Shown piece after piece: positions 1 through 8,068 of a stretch of 56,566 bases of DNA (the stretch's first letter is position 1; every line of letters begins with the position of its first letter). Position numbers and translations under genes: made by a program. The DNA is from Candidatus Dormiibacterota bacterium (lineage in GTDB: Bacteria; Chloroflexota; Dormibacteria; Dormibacterales; Dormibacteraceae). The DNA is taken from contig PNAG01000022.1 of NCBI GenBank assembly GCA_003169845.1, positions 1 to 56,566 of the forward strand, written 5' to 3'. A model generated the notes under the pieces. That model ran no database searches. It was not told where the DNA came from and worked only from the letters and a program-made list of their open reading frames with translations.

Positions 1-35
1 GACGCCCGGAGTAAATCCGGGCTTCGGCTCCACTG
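1..35 (+). repeat. Dispersed hairpin repeat B, copy 1 (cut by window edge)
   Basis: Hairpin with arms GCCCGGA (4-10) and TCCGGGC (16-22) and loop GTAAA, followed by GCTCCACT (27-34). The same layout occurs at 25306-25365 and, on the minus strand, at 48559-48622, with paired changes in the arms. The left part of this copy lies outside the window. It ends about 19 bases before the ATG of the epimerase gene, so it falls in that gene's upstream region. Confidence 0.7.
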
Positions 36-53
36 GTTTAGATTGAGAGCGCG

Positions 54-1121
54 ATGACTTCCCTCCGACCTAACCGTGTACTCATCACCGGCGTGTCCAA
101 TCCGCTCGGCGCCGAGGTCGCGAGGCGGCTCGCTCCGCAGGTACCGCACCTGTTCGGGTGCGACGTGAAAGATCCGATGAGCGCGCTGGAGGAGATGGAC
201 TTCGTCCACGCGGACACGCGCCACGTGGCGATCGGAAAGCTCATCCGCCGGCTGAACGTCGACACTGTCGTGCACCTCGCGGTCATGGTCGACTCGCCTC
301 GCGACGAGCGCTCGATCCACGAGACAGACGTGATCGGGATGATGAACATCCTGGCCGGCTGCTCCGCGCCATCCGGCCGCGTGCACCGCCTGATCGTGAA
401 ATCGAGCCAGGCGGTCTACGGCGCGGACCCGACGGATCCGTCCTTCTACTCCGAGGAGATGACGAGCGTCGAGCGCCAGTCCTCCTCGGTCACGCGCGAC
501 CTGCTCGATATGGAACAGCTGGTCACGGAGTTCGCCGTGCGCAACGAGTCATGCCGGGTCGGCGTGCTGCGACTGGGTTTCCGGGTCAGCGAGGACACCA
601 CGCTGGCGCGCTATCTCTCGCTTCCCATCGTGCCGACCTTCGCCGGCTTTGACCCCCGCCTGCAGCTGCTGCACGAGGACGATGCCGCGGAATCCATCGT
701 CCGCGCGGTCATGGGCGAGCATGCAGGGGTCTTCAACGTCGCGGCCGGCGGCGTAGTCCTGCTGAGCCAGGCGATCGCCATCATGGGCGGAAGCCCTGCC
801 CCGATCCTGCCTCCCTACGGGCGATGGATCGGACGCCTTGCGCTGCGTGCGTTGGCTGGAGTCCAGGTCCAGGCTCATCTGGCGGACGTAATCGCTTTCG
901 GTTCGGTGATGGACTGCTCGAAGCTCGAGGCCGAGTTCGGGTGGAAGCCCGCCCACAGCTCGCGCGCCGTCATGGACGGCCTGGCGCGAGGCAAGGACCT
1001 CGAGGTGATCGAAGCCCCGTCACGGCCGCAGGAGTACGAGCTGCAGGTCTACCTCCAGCGCCGCCGGCGGGACGCCCGCAACGGGCAGGGCTCCGCGTCG
1101 ATGCTCGAGGCGCACAAATGA
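54..1121 (+). CDS. NAD-dependent epimerase/dehydratase (extended SDR family)
   Basis: A 355-residue protein of the extended short-chain dehydrogenase/epimerase type. The N-terminal strand VLITGVSNPLG (about residues 9-19) is a variant of the Gly-rich NAD-binding motif; VVHLAVMVD (about 71-79) and the SSQAVYG segment (about 117-123) fit the NAD-binding fold and the Ser-containing active-site strand. The usual YxxxK pair is not clear, so the substrate is unknown. It overlaps the acyltransferase gene by ATGA. As I recall, mycobacteria carry a similar epimerase-acyltransferase pair (Rv0501/Rv0502), which suggests a role in lipid or envelope metabolism; that is inference. A possible -10 box (TAGATT, 39-44) lies 9 bases before the ATG, so the mRNA may be nearly leaderless. 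Confidence 0.85.
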   Translation: MTSLRPNRVLITGVSNPLGAEVARRLAPQVPHLFGCDVKDPMSALEEMDFVHADTRHVAIGKLIRRLNVDTVVHLAVMVDSPRDERSIHETDVIGMMNILAGCSAPSGRVHRLIVKSSQAVYGADPTDPSFYSEEMTSVERQSSSVTRDLLDMEQLVTEFAVRNESCRVGVLRLGFRVSEDTTLARYLSLPIVPTFAGFDPRLQLLHEDDAAESIVRAVMGEHAGVFNVAAGGVVLLSQAIAIMGGSPAPILPPYGRWIGRLALRALAGVQVQAHLADVIAFGSVMDCSKLEAEFGWKPAHSSRAVMDGLARGKDLEVIEAPSRPQEYELQVYLQRRRRDARNGQGSASMLEAHK

Positions 1122-2152
1122 TCCAGGCGAAAACTCCCAGGCAGCGACGCAAGAACAGCAAACCGGCGGAGATCGTCAAGCCGAAATCGGGCCCACGGCT
1201 CGCGAAGGCGGCCAGGCGCCTTCAACGGCAGGCGCCATTGCTGGCATTCCAGGGGCTCAGCGAGCTGTCGGTCAGGCTTCGCCAACTGACCGGGCACAAT
1301 GTCATCGACCTCAACCGGATCATGGGGGTCGCCCAGTTCCTCTACAAGCAGCAGGAGCTCGCGCGCCGCGGAGCGAACTACGAGGTCGACGACTTCGGCT
1401 TTGACGCGCAATGGACCGAGTCCTTCCTCTCGGTCTTCGAGGTCTTGTACCGCGACTACTGGCGCGTCGAGACCACCGGAGTGGAGAACGTGCCTGCGAC
1501 GGGCCGTGCACTGCTTGTCTCGAATCACGCAGGCGTCCTACCGTGGGACGGAACCATGATCAAGACGGCGGTGTTCGCGGAGCATTCGCATCCGCGACAC
1601 GTGCGCGCGCTGGTGTCAAGCCATTTCATGGGCATGCCGATGCTGAGCTGGTTCCTGCGGCGCACCGGACAGACGGTCGGGCACCCAGACGACACCCGTC
1701 GCCTGCTCGAGCGCGACGAGCTCGTCCTTGTTTTTCCAGAAGGTGTGAGAGGGACCGGGAAGAGCTTCAAGGATCGCTACCAACTGCGCCGCTTCGGTCG
1801 TGGAGGCTTCGTGGCGACGGCGATCAGGTCGGGGGCGCCGATCATCCCGGTGTCGGTGGTGGGCTCGGAAGAGATCTACCCGATGGTGGGAGACCTTGCG
1901 CCCGTGGCGAGGTTCTTCGGCCTGCCTTACTTCCCGATCACGCCGTTCTGGCCGTGGCTCGGACCGCTGGGCATGATCCCCCTGCCGAGCAAGTGGCGGA
2001 TCCAGTTTCACGCACCGATCCACGTCGAGGAGAACCCGCCCGAGGCGGCCAATGACAACAACCTGGTGATGGCCCTGTCCGACCAGGTGCGTGACACCAT
2101 CCAGCAGGGCATTTACGACAACCTGAAGCTGCGCCGAGGTGTCTTCCTCTAA
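1118..2152 (+). CDS. Lysophospholipid acyltransferase family protein (PlsC-like)
   Basis: A 344-residue acyltransferase that probably transfers an acyl chain to a glycerol-phosphate-like or other lipid acceptor at the membrane. Motif I reads SNHAGVLPWDG: the catalytic His and Asp are separated by six residues rather than the usual four, a spacing I associate with the actinobacterial branch of the family. Motif III, FPEGVRGTGK, is clear. The first 45 or so residues are basic (RQRRKNSK, RLAKAARRLQRQ) and could sit on the membrane surface. The ATG at 1118 overlaps the epimerase stop (ATGA), indicating translational coupling; the open frame continues upstream but the homology starts after this ATG. 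The acceptor lipid cannot be told from sequence. Confidence 0.88.
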   Translation: MIQAKTPRQRRKNSKPAEIVKPKSGPRLAKAARRLQRQAPLLAFQGLSELSVRLRQLTGHNVIDLNRIMGVAQFLYKQQELARRGANYEVDDFGFDAQWTESFLSVFEVLYRDYWRVETTGVENVPATGRALLVSNHAGVLPWDGTMIKTAVFAEHSHPRHVRALVSSHFMGMPMLSWFLRRTGQTVGHPDDTRRLLERDELVLVFPEGVRGTGKSFKDRYQLRRFGRGGFVATAIRSGAPIIPVSVVGSEEIYPMVGDLAPVARFFGLPYFPITPFWPWLGPLGMIPLPSKWRIQFHAPIHVEENPPEAANDNNLVMALSDQVRDTIQQGIYDNLKLRRGVFL

Positions 2153-2156
2153 AGAT

Positions 2157-2316
2157 ATGAGGCAAAACCCGGATGGTTTTGCCTCATCGCCCGTGCGGCT
2201 TGCGCCGCAGGGGCTGCTCCCATTCCGGTATATCGATGGGACTTGACTAAAAGGCTGAAGCCTCGCAACGCCAGGAGCCTCCGGGACAAAGTTGCGACCG
2301 GGCGTAGCCCGGTCGC
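2157..2316 (-). repeat. Dispersed structured element A, copy 1 (minus orientation)
   Basis: Read on the minus strand: hairpin A (2316-2294, GCGACCGGGC/GCCCGGTCGC, followed by AACTTTGT), about 53 bases of spacer, then the core 2240-2157. The core has P1 (CATCG/CGATG), invariant ATACCGGAA and GAGCAG, hairpin P2 (outer pairs GCCC/GGGC, inner TGCGGC/GCCGCA) and hairpin P3 (13 bp, loop ATCCG). Copies at 6624-6784 and 42858-43025 share this architecture with compensatory stem changes. It lies antisense between two plus-strand genes and is therefore not a leader of either. The P3 end is 5 bases past the acyltransferase stop, and hairpin A ends 10 bases before the next start codon. Confidence 0.8.
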
Positions 2317-2325
2317 CCTGGCGAA

Positions 2326-3279
2326 GTGAGAGTGAGCAGTAGCCCTCCGCCTGCTGCCGGCGTTCGCGTTCACTGGGAGGGACTGCCTGCGTCAATTCGC
2401 GAGGCGATCGAGGAGCGCCTCGAAGGCAAGGTTGTCGAGGCGGTCACCCAACCCGGCGGCTTCTCGCCAGGCCTCGCGGCGAGGCTTCGACTCGACGACG
2501 GGCGTCGTGTATTCGTCAAGGCGGTAAGCGAGGCGGCCAATCCCGATACACCGACGATGCACCGCCGCGAGGCGCAGATTGTCCTCGCCCTCCCGGCCGC
2601 AGCACCGGTTGCCCGCCTCCTCTGGTCGTACGACGAGGCTGGTTGGGTCGTGCTCGCTTTCGAAGACGTGGACGGCCGGCACCCCGGCTCGCCCTGGACC
2701 GAGGCGGACCTGGCCCTGGTCGTCTATGCGCTCAAAAAGATGGCGACAGATCTCACGCCGTCGCCGATCGCGACCGAAGTTACGGCTTCCGGCGCTTTTG
2801 AGCGCGGCGTCAACGGCTGGCGCATCGCGCGGGACCGTGGTGAGCAGCGTCTGGACCCGTGGTGCTTGAGGCATCTCGCACCTCTGGCCGACCTCGAGGC
2901 GCTGGCGCCTGCAGCTGCGGCCGGCGAGACGCTGCTTCATTTCGACACCCGGGCCGACAACATTCTCATCGCGGGCGATCGCGTCTTCGTGCTCGACTGG
3001 CCTTCGGCGCGCATCGGCGCCGCTTTCGTTGACTGGCTGATCATGGCGCCGAGCGTCGCCATGCAACGCGGCCCGGCGCCGGCCGACTTCATGAGCAGGT
3101 TCGATCTTTCCGGCGTCTCGAATGAAGATTTCGACGCGATTCTGTGCAGCGTCGCGGGCTATTTCGTCGTGCGCGCACTTGATCCGGCGCCCCCAGGGCT
3201 GCCGACCGTGAGGGCCTTCCAGGCGGCGCAAGGAGAGGTCGCTCTCGCGTGGCTGAAAAACCGCCTTGGGTGGACTTGA
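2326..3279 (+). CDS. Aminoglycoside-phosphotransferase-like kinase (APH/choline kinase fold)
   Basis: A 317-residue kinase-like protein. The C-terminal half has the APH catalytic loop HFDTRADNILI (about residue 207 on) with the expected Asp and Asn, followed by VLDWPSA, the equivalent of the metal-binding DxD/DFG Asp. The N-lobe has a VFVKAV strand with the probable ATP-binding Lys. Such proteins phosphorylate small hydroxyl-bearing molecules; the substrate is not deducible, and calling it a resistance gene would be unsupported. The GTG at 2326 is the first start after element A, with no good Shine-Dalgarno site; GTG 2332 is an alternative. The gene is convergent with the DUF4332 gene, one base apart. 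Confidence 0.82.
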   Translation: MRVSSSPPPAAGVRVHWEGLPASIREAIEERLEGKVVEAVTQPGGFSPGLAARLRLDDGRRVFVKAVSEAANPDTPTMHRREAQIVLALPAAAPVARLLWSYDEAGWVVLAFEDVDGRHPGSPWTEADLALVVYALKKMATDLTPSPIATEVTASGAFERGVNGWRIARDRGEQRLDPWCLRHLAPLADLEALAPAAAAGETLLHFDTRADNILIAGDRVFVLDWPSARIGAAFVDWLIMAPSVAMQRGPAPADFMSRFDLSGVSNEDFDAILCSVAGYFVVRALDPAPPGLPTVRAFQAAQGEVALAWLKNRLGWT

Positions 3280-3280
3280 G

Positions 3281-3724
3281 CTACTTCACCACTGATAGTT
3301 GGGGCTTCGGTTCCGGTGCCTCCACGATGTCCAGCGCCGTCGCCTGGCTGATCCAGTACTGAACGTCTGAAAAGCCAGGCGCGCCGGCCAGCCCGACGGC
3401 ATCGACCACCTTGGTGTGGAGCGCACGGGCGTCCTGCGCGCGCAGGTCTCCCATCGACTCGATGCCGAGGCGGCGGATGATCGGTAGGAAATGATCCATG
3501 CCCGAGACCTCGAGCAAGGTGCACTGGTTCACGAACTCGAGCAGGCGGTCCGTGCTGATGCCAGTCTTCTTCGACAGCCGTTCGCGGTCGATGGCAAGCG
3601 ACGTGCGATGCAGGAGCTGATTGGTGTGCCGGATGCCGCGCGCGCGAAGCCTTGCGACGTCGCCGTCGGAGATTCCACGCAGGTACTCGAGCGTCCGGTA
3701 CACGAGGAAAGTGTATCGAGCCAC
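3281..3724 (-). CDS. DUF4332 helix-hairpin-helix protein
   Basis: A 147-residue protein made of two helix-hairpin-helix-like units. RLRARGIRHTNQLL and LSKKTGISTDRLLEFVNQC in the first half, and IIRRLGIESMGDLRAQDARALH with VQYWISQA in the second, are typical of DUF4332. The family resembles DNA-binding or pore-forming HhH repeats, but its function is not known to me. The GTG start gives the normal family length. The gene is divergent from guaB3; the 62 bases between the two starts hold a symmetric AT-rich block (GAATTATAC on this strand) that could serve as -10 in both directions. Confidence 0.8.
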   Translation of the reverse strand: MARYTFLVYRTLEYLRGISDGDVARLRARGIRHTNQLLHRTSLAIDRERLSKKTGISTDRLLEFVNQCTLLEVSGMDHFLPIIRRLGIESMGDLRAQDARALHTKVVDAVGLAGAPGFSDVQYWISQATALDIVEAPEPKPQLSVVK

Positions 3725-3725
3725 G

Positions 3726-3751
3726 TTGACGTCCCCGGCATTCCGTATAAT
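3726..3751 (+). promoter_or_regulatory. Promoter of guaB3-guaA
   Basis: Perfect -10 box TATAAT at 3746-3751. TTGACG at 3726-3731 resembles a -35 box but the spacer is only 14 bases; ACGTTG (3723-3728) would give 17. Predicted transcription start is near 3758, leaving a leader of about 29 bases that contains GGAG (3773-3776). Confidence 0.55.
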
Positions 3752-3786
3752 TCAGCGAACCCCGCCACCATTGGAGTAAACACAGC

Positions 3787-5001
3787 CTGAATCAGAGCCG
3801 GCTCGAAACCCGCGGAACGATTCCCGGGGAGCAGTCTGGCCTCGAGATCGGTATCGGCCGGCGGGCGCGCCGTGCGTACGGGTTTGACGAGGTCGCACTC
3901 GTTCCGGGTGGCGTCACGCTGAATCCGGACGAGGTCGACATCTCCTTTTCAATGGGTGAGCGCTTCAAGCTCTCTCTTCCCGTCTGGGGCTCGGCGATGG
4001 ACGGCGTCGTCGACGTCGACTTCGCCATCGCGATGGGAAAGCTGGGCGGAGTCGCGGTCCTCAACCTCGATGGCGTGCACACTCGTTACCAGGATTCGGC
4101 CCCGATCATCAAGCGCATCGCCGAGGCGGACAAGTCACAGGTGAACGCGCTGCTCAAAGAGGTGTATCGCGAACCTGTCAAGCCGCACCTCATCTCCGAG
4201 CGCATCAAAGCGATCAAGGCGGCGGGCGTGCCGTGCGCGGTTTCGACGATTCCCGCCCGCGCCGGCGAGCGCGCGGAGGTCGTGCAGAAGGCGGGGGCCG
4301 ACGTCCTCGTCGTCCAGGGCACTGTGCTGACCGCGCGTCACTCGTCTAAGTCCTACCACCAGCTGTCCTTCGAAGACCTCGTCCGCGCTTGTGACATCCC
4401 GGTCGTCGTCGGCAACTGCGTTCATTACGAAACCGCCCTGGAGCTGATGGAAACCGGCATCGCCGGCATTCTCGTCGGCGTCGGTCCTGGCGCCGCCTGC
4501 ACCACACGCGGCGTTCTCGGAGTGGGAGTTCCGCAGGTGACTGCGACCGCGGATGTCGCCGCCGCCCGCGACGAGCACATGCGCCGGGGCGGGATGCGAG
4601 TGGCCGTGATCACCGACGGCGGGATGCGCATCGGAGCGGACGTTTGCAAGGCGTTCGCGTCGGGCGCGGACGCCGTGATGATCGGCACACCGCTCGCCGG
4701 GGCCGAGGAATCGGCGTCGAAGGGTTTCAACTGGGGCATGGCGACTCCCGACCCGAACCTTCCGCGCGGCACCCGGATCCACGTCGGAACGAAGGCGACC
4801 CTGCACGAGATCTTGATGGGGCCGGCGCGAGTCGACGACGGAAGCCAGAACTTCGCGGGTGCCCTGCGGTCGGCCCTCGGCGTCTGCGGTGCGCGCGACA
4901 TCCCTGAGTTCCAGCACGTGGAGATGGTCATCGCGCCGTCGATCACATCCGAGGGCAAGAGCTTCCAGCAGGCCCAGCACGTGGGCATGGGGAAGAGCTG
5001 A
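3787..5001 (+). CDS. guaB3: IMP dehydrogenase-family protein, GuaB3 type
   Basis: TIM-barrel protein of the IMP dehydrogenase family without CBS domains, about 404 residues. It probably oxidises IMP to XMP (or acts in a related purine step) just before GuaA. The active-site loop [12 protein letters not shown] keeps the catalytic Cys, and the phosphate-binding [15 protein letters not shown] region follows. The family N-terminus ([21 protein letters not shown]) is encoded upstream of the first in-frame ATG at 3952, and the frame is open back to 3751 with no ATG, GTG or TTG. CTG 3787 is the only reasonable start; GGAG at 3773-3776 lies 10 bases before it, downstream of a TATAAT box. guaA follows after 7 bases. 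Confidence 0.85.
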   Translation: MNQSRLETRGTIPGEQSGLEIGIGRRARRAYGFDEVALVPGGVTLNPDEVDISFSMGERFKLSLPVWGSAMDGVVDVDFAIAMGKLGGVAVLNLDGVHTRYQDSAPIIKRIAEADKSQVNALLKEVYREPVKPHLISERIKAIKAAGVPCAVSTIPARAGERAEVVQKAGADVLVVQGTVLTARHSSKSYHQLSFEDLVRACDIPVVVGNCVHYETALELMETGIAGILVGVGPGAACTTRGVLGVGVPQVTATADVAAARDEHMRRGGMRVAVITDGGMRIGADVCKAFASGADAVMIGTPLAGAEESASKGFNWGMATPDPNLPRGTRIHVGTKATLHEILMGPARVDDGSQNFAGALRSALGVCGARDIPEFQHVEMVIAPSITSEGKSFQQAQHVGMGKS

Positions 5002-5008
5002 GCTGAGC

Positions 5009-6595
5009 ATGACCGCAGCGGCCGCCCAGGCCCGCGAAGCAGCGAAGGGCGGGGTGCGGGAGCAGACAATCCTGGTTCTTGACTTCGGTTCGCAGTTCAG
5101 CCAGCTGATCGCGCGACGCGTGCGCGAGGCGAACGTCTACTGCGAGCTGGTGCCCGGGACCACGCCCTGGTCCGAGCTCAAAAAGCGCGGGCCGGCAGGC
5201 CTGATCCTCGGCGGCGGCCCGGCCAGCGTCTACGAGCCCGGCGCTCCGCAGGTCGACCCCGAGGCGCTGCGGGCGGGAATTCCCGTGCTCGGCATCTGCT
5301 ACGGCATGCAGCTGATCGCCCACCACCTCGGCGGCAAGGTCGATCCGGGGCACGCCCGCGAGTACGGACCGGCCCTGCTGGCGGTGCGCGAGCCGAACGC
5401 CCTCTTCCAGGGCTTGAACGACGAGCTCCCGGTGTGGATGAGCCACGGCGATCATGTCAGCGAGCTGCCCCCCGGATTTCACTCTCTCGCCTCGAGCGGC
5501 AACTCGCCGGTGGCCGCGTTTACCAACGGCAGGGGAATCTTCGGCATCCAGTTTCACCCCGAGGTGGTTCACACGCCGAGCGGGCGAGAGGTGCTTCGCA
5601 ACTTCCTGTACGGCGTGTGCCACTGCGACGCCTCATGGACGGCGGGATCTTTCATCGCCGAAGCCACGGAGAGCATTCGCGCCCAGGTCGGCGGCGGGCG
5701 CGTCATCTGCGCCCTGTCAGGCGGTGTCGATTCGGCCGTCGCGGCCACCCTCGTGCACCGAGCCATCGGCGACCAGCTCACGTGCGTTTTCGTCAACAAC
5801 GGCCTGTTGCGCAAGGAGGAGCCTGAGCGTGTGCTCGCCGTGATGCACGGCAACCTCGACATGAACATCAGGTACGTCGACGCCAGCGAGCGGTTCCTTC
5901 AGGCCCTCCGCGGGGTGATCGATCCTGAGCAGAAGAGGCGAATTGTCGGGCGCGAGTTCATCTCCGTCTTCGAGGCCGAGGCGACGACCCTCGGGCACAT
6001 CGACTTCCTGGCGCAGGGCACTCTCTACCCCGATGTCATCGAGTCGACCGCGCCAGACGTTTCCTCCACCGCGGTGAAGATCAAGACGCACCACAACGTG
6101 GGCGGGCTGCCGCCTGGCCTTCGCTTTCAGCTCATCGAGCCTCTGCGCTACCTCTTCAAGGACGAGGTCCGGTCCGTCGGGCTGGAGCTCGGCATGCCAG
6201 AAGAGATGGTGTACCGCCAGCCCTTTCCCGGACCGGGCCTGTCGATCCGCTGCCTCGGCGAGGTGACCGCCGAGAGGCTGGAGATCCTGCGCAACGCGGA
6301 CTGGGTTGTGGTGGATGAGATCAAGCGCAACGGCCTGTACCGCCAGGTGTGGCAGTCGTTCGCGGTGCTCACTCCGCTCGAGACCGTGGGCGTGATGGGC
6401 GACTATCGGACCTACGCCAACGTGGTCGCCGTGCGCGTGGTGACCAGCGAGGACGCCATGACCGCGGACTGGGCGCGAGTGCCTTACGAGGTGCTGGCGC
6501 GCATCAGCAACCGGATCGTGAACGAGGTCAAGGGCGTCAACCGGGTCGTCTTCGACATCACGAGCAAGCCGCCTGGCACCATCGAGTGGGAATAA
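5009..6595 (+). CDS. guaA: GMP synthase (glutamine-hydrolysing)
   Basis: GMP synthetase, 528 residues, converting XMP, ATP and glutamine to GMP. It has an N-terminal class I glutamine amidotransferase domain with nucleophile Cys97 in GICYGMQ and the His/Glu pair in FQFHPEV-like [10 protein letters not shown]. An ATP-pyrophosphatase domain follows with the P-loop [12 protein letters not shown], and the C-terminal dimerisation domain ends in the characteristic [11 protein letters not shown] 5009 is 7 bases after the guaB3 stop; the frame is open further upstream but only overlaps guaB3. It is almost certainly co-transcribed with guaB3. Element A copy 2 lies downstream, before purD. Confidence 0.97.
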   Translation: MTAAAAQAREAAKGGVREQTILVLDFGSQFSQLIARRVREANVYCELVPGTTPWSELKKRGPAGLILGGGPASVYEPGAPQVDPEALRAGIPVLGICYGMQLIAHHLGGKVDPGHAREYGPALLAVREPNALFQGLNDELPVWMSHGDHVSELPPGFHSLASSGNSPVAAFTNGRGIFGIQFHPEVVHTPSGREVLRNFLYGVCHCDASWTAGSFIAEATESIRAQVGGGRVICALSGGVDSAVAATLVHRAIGDQLTCVFVNNGLLRKEEPERVLAVMHGNLDMNIRYVDASERFLQALRGVIDPEQKRRIVGREFISVFEAEATTLGHIDFLAQGTLYPDVIESTAPDVSSTAVKIKTHHNVGGLPPGLRFQLIEPLRYLFKDEVRSVGLELGMPEEMVYRQPFPGPGLSIRCLGEVTAERLEILRNADWVVVDEIKRNGLYRQVWQSFAVLTPLETVGVMGDYRTYANVVAVRVVTSEDAMTADWARVPYEVLARISNRIVNEVKGVNRVVFDITSKPPGTIEWE

Positions 6596-6623
6596 GCACC
6601 AACTCGTTGCCAGCGCCGCAATG

Positions 6624-6784
6624 GCGGCCGGGTTCATCCCGGCCGCGACTTTGTTTCTCTCTGACTCCCAATCGCCGCGTGTAGAAATCCTTCGGGCAAG
6701 CCCATCGATATACCGGAAGGAGAGCAGACCCTGCGGCGCCAGCCGCACGGTCGATGAGAGGGAACCATCCGGGTTCCCTCTCAT
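6624..6784 (+). repeat. Dispersed structured element A, copy 2
   Basis: Hairpin A at 6624-6646 (GCGGCCGGG/CCCGGCCGC) followed by GACTTTGT, a 54-base spacer, then the core from 6701. The core has P1 CATCGA/TCGATG, ATACCGGAAGG, GAGCAG, P2 with outer pairs GACC (6727-6730)/GGTC (6749-6752) around TGCGGC/GCCGCA, and P3 at 6754-6784 (13 bp, loop ATCCG). It lies in the guaA-purD intergenic region and ends 12 bases before the purD GTG. This is the only copy sitting directly upstream of a gene in the same orientation, so a leader or terminator role for purD is possible but not supported by the other copies. Confidence 0.8.
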
Positions 6785-6796
6785 ACTTTGCCCTCG

Positions 6797-8068
6797 GTGA
6801 AGGTTCTTGTCGTCGGTTCGGGGGCTCGCGAGCATGCGCTCGTGTGGAAATGCGTGCAGTCGGAGCTCGTGGAACGCGTCTACTGCGCGCCCGGCAACGG
6901 CGGCACGGGAGGCATGGCGCGCAACGTGGCGATCGGCGCCGCTGACGTCGTGCGCATCGTCGACTTCGCCAAGCGCGAGCGCCTCGGCCTCGTCATCCTG
7001 GGACCGGAGGCGGCGGTGGACGCCGGCGTGGGCGACGCCCTGCGCAACGCGGGGTTCAACGTCTTCGGACCGAATCGCGGAGCCGGCCGCATCGAGTCGA
7101 GCAAATCGTTCGCCAAGGCGCTGATGAAGCGCGCGGACATCCCAACCGCCGCCTTCGAGGTTTTCACCCAGCCGGCGCCGGCCAGGGACTGGGCCAGGGA
7201 GCGCGGCGGCAGGGTCGCGGTCAAAGCAGACGGGCTGGCGCGTGGCAAAGGCGTGATCGTGTGCACGACCATCGCGGAGTCGGACGCCGCGATCGATGCG
7301 ATGCTGGTCGAGAGCCGCTTCGGCCGCAGCGGAGCCACGATCGTCGTCGAGGATCTGCTCGAAGGCCCTGAGCTGACCATCCTGGGCGTGACCGACGGCA
7401 AGGACTTGGTTGCGCTTGCCCCTTCCCGTGATTTCAAACGCGCGCACGAAGCGGACGGCGGCCCGAACACCGGCGGCATGGGCGCCTACTCCCCGCCAAA
7501 GGCGGTCGACGATGCCGTGGTGCGAGAGGTCGTTGATCGAGTCCTCCGTCCGGCGGTGCTCGAGCTCTCCAGCGGCGGGGACGAGTTTCGAGGCGTCCTG
7601 TACGCCGGAATGATGCTTACCGCAGCCGGCATGCGGACGATCGAGTTCAACGCTCGCTTCGGCGACCCCGAAGCCCAGGTCGTGCTGCCCCGACTGCAGA
7701 CCGATTTCGTCGCCCTCGCGCTGGCCGCCGCCAAAGGCACGCTGGCGGACTTCCCCGACCTGCGCTGGAGCCCGCAGCCCTGCGTCGGCGTGGTGGTCGC
7801 GTCCGCGAATTACCCCGACGATGCGATGGTCAAGACCGGCCTTCAGATTCGGGGCCTGGCCGAGATGCCGCCCGGGGTGCTCATCTTCCACGCCGGCACG
7901 CGCTTCGAGCCGGGCCGGGGTCTGGTGACCGACGGCGGCCGGGTGGTGACCTCCGTCGCGCTCGGCGATACCGTCGCCCAGGCCCGCGACAAGGCGCTGG
8001 CCGGGGCCCGGAAGGTACGATTCGACGGGGCTTTCTTCCGCTCTGATATCGCACAGGAGGCGGTTTAG
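6797..8068 (+). CDS. purD: Phosphoribosylamine--glycine ligase
   Basis: GAR synthetase, 423 residues, the second step of purine synthesis. It has the N-terminal strand KVLVVGSGAREHAL, an ATP-grasp core with VAVKADGLARGKGVIV, PNTGGMGAYSPP, and EFNARFGDPEAQ for metal binding. The start is either GTG 6797 (matching the family N-terminus) or TTG 6788; I prefer GTG. No Shine-Dalgarno site is visible, and CATACT at 6782-6787 could be a -10 box for a leaderless message, although it overlaps the end of element A. purE follows directly with no spacer. Confidence 0.95.
   Translation: MKVLVVGSGAREHALVWKCVQSELVERVYCAPGNGGTGGMARNVAIGAADVVRIVDFAKRERLGLVILGPEAAVDAGVGDALRNAGFNVFGPNRGAGRIESSKSFAKALMKRADIPTAAFEVFTQPAPARDWARERGGRVAVKADGLARGKGVIVCTTIAESDAAIDAMLVESRFGRSGATIVVEDLLEGPELTILGVTDGKDLVALAPSRDFKRAHEADGGPNTGGMGAYSPPKAVDDAVVREVVDRVLRPAVLELSSGGDEFRGVLYAGMMLTAAGMRTIEFNARFGDPEAQVVLPRLQTDFVALALAAAKGTLADFPDLRWSPQPCVGVVVASANYPDDAMVKTGLQIRGLAEMPPGVLIFHAGTRFEPGRGLVTDGGRVVTSVALGDTVAQARDKALAGARKVRFDGAFFRSDIAQEAV

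Noticed and set aside
2157..2187. P3 hairpin as a plain intrinsic terminator for the acyltransferase gene
   Set aside because: The stem is strong but no U-run follows on the plus strand, and the surrounding conserved element is in the opposite orientation; termination may be a side effect but does not explain the conservation.
2326..3279. Calling the phosphotransferase an aminoglycoside-resistance gene
   Set aside because: Only the general APH fold and catalytic loop are visible; the substrate-binding region matches no resistance enzyme I recognise.
6701..6784. Reading element A as a known riboswitch or a hammerhead ribozyme (CGATGAG resembles the CUGAUGAG core)
   Set aside because: The CUGA and GAAA core bases of a hammerhead are not in place, and the conserved motifs do not fit the glycine, THF, ZTP, fluoride or guanidine riboswitches as I know them; the gene contexts also differ between copies.
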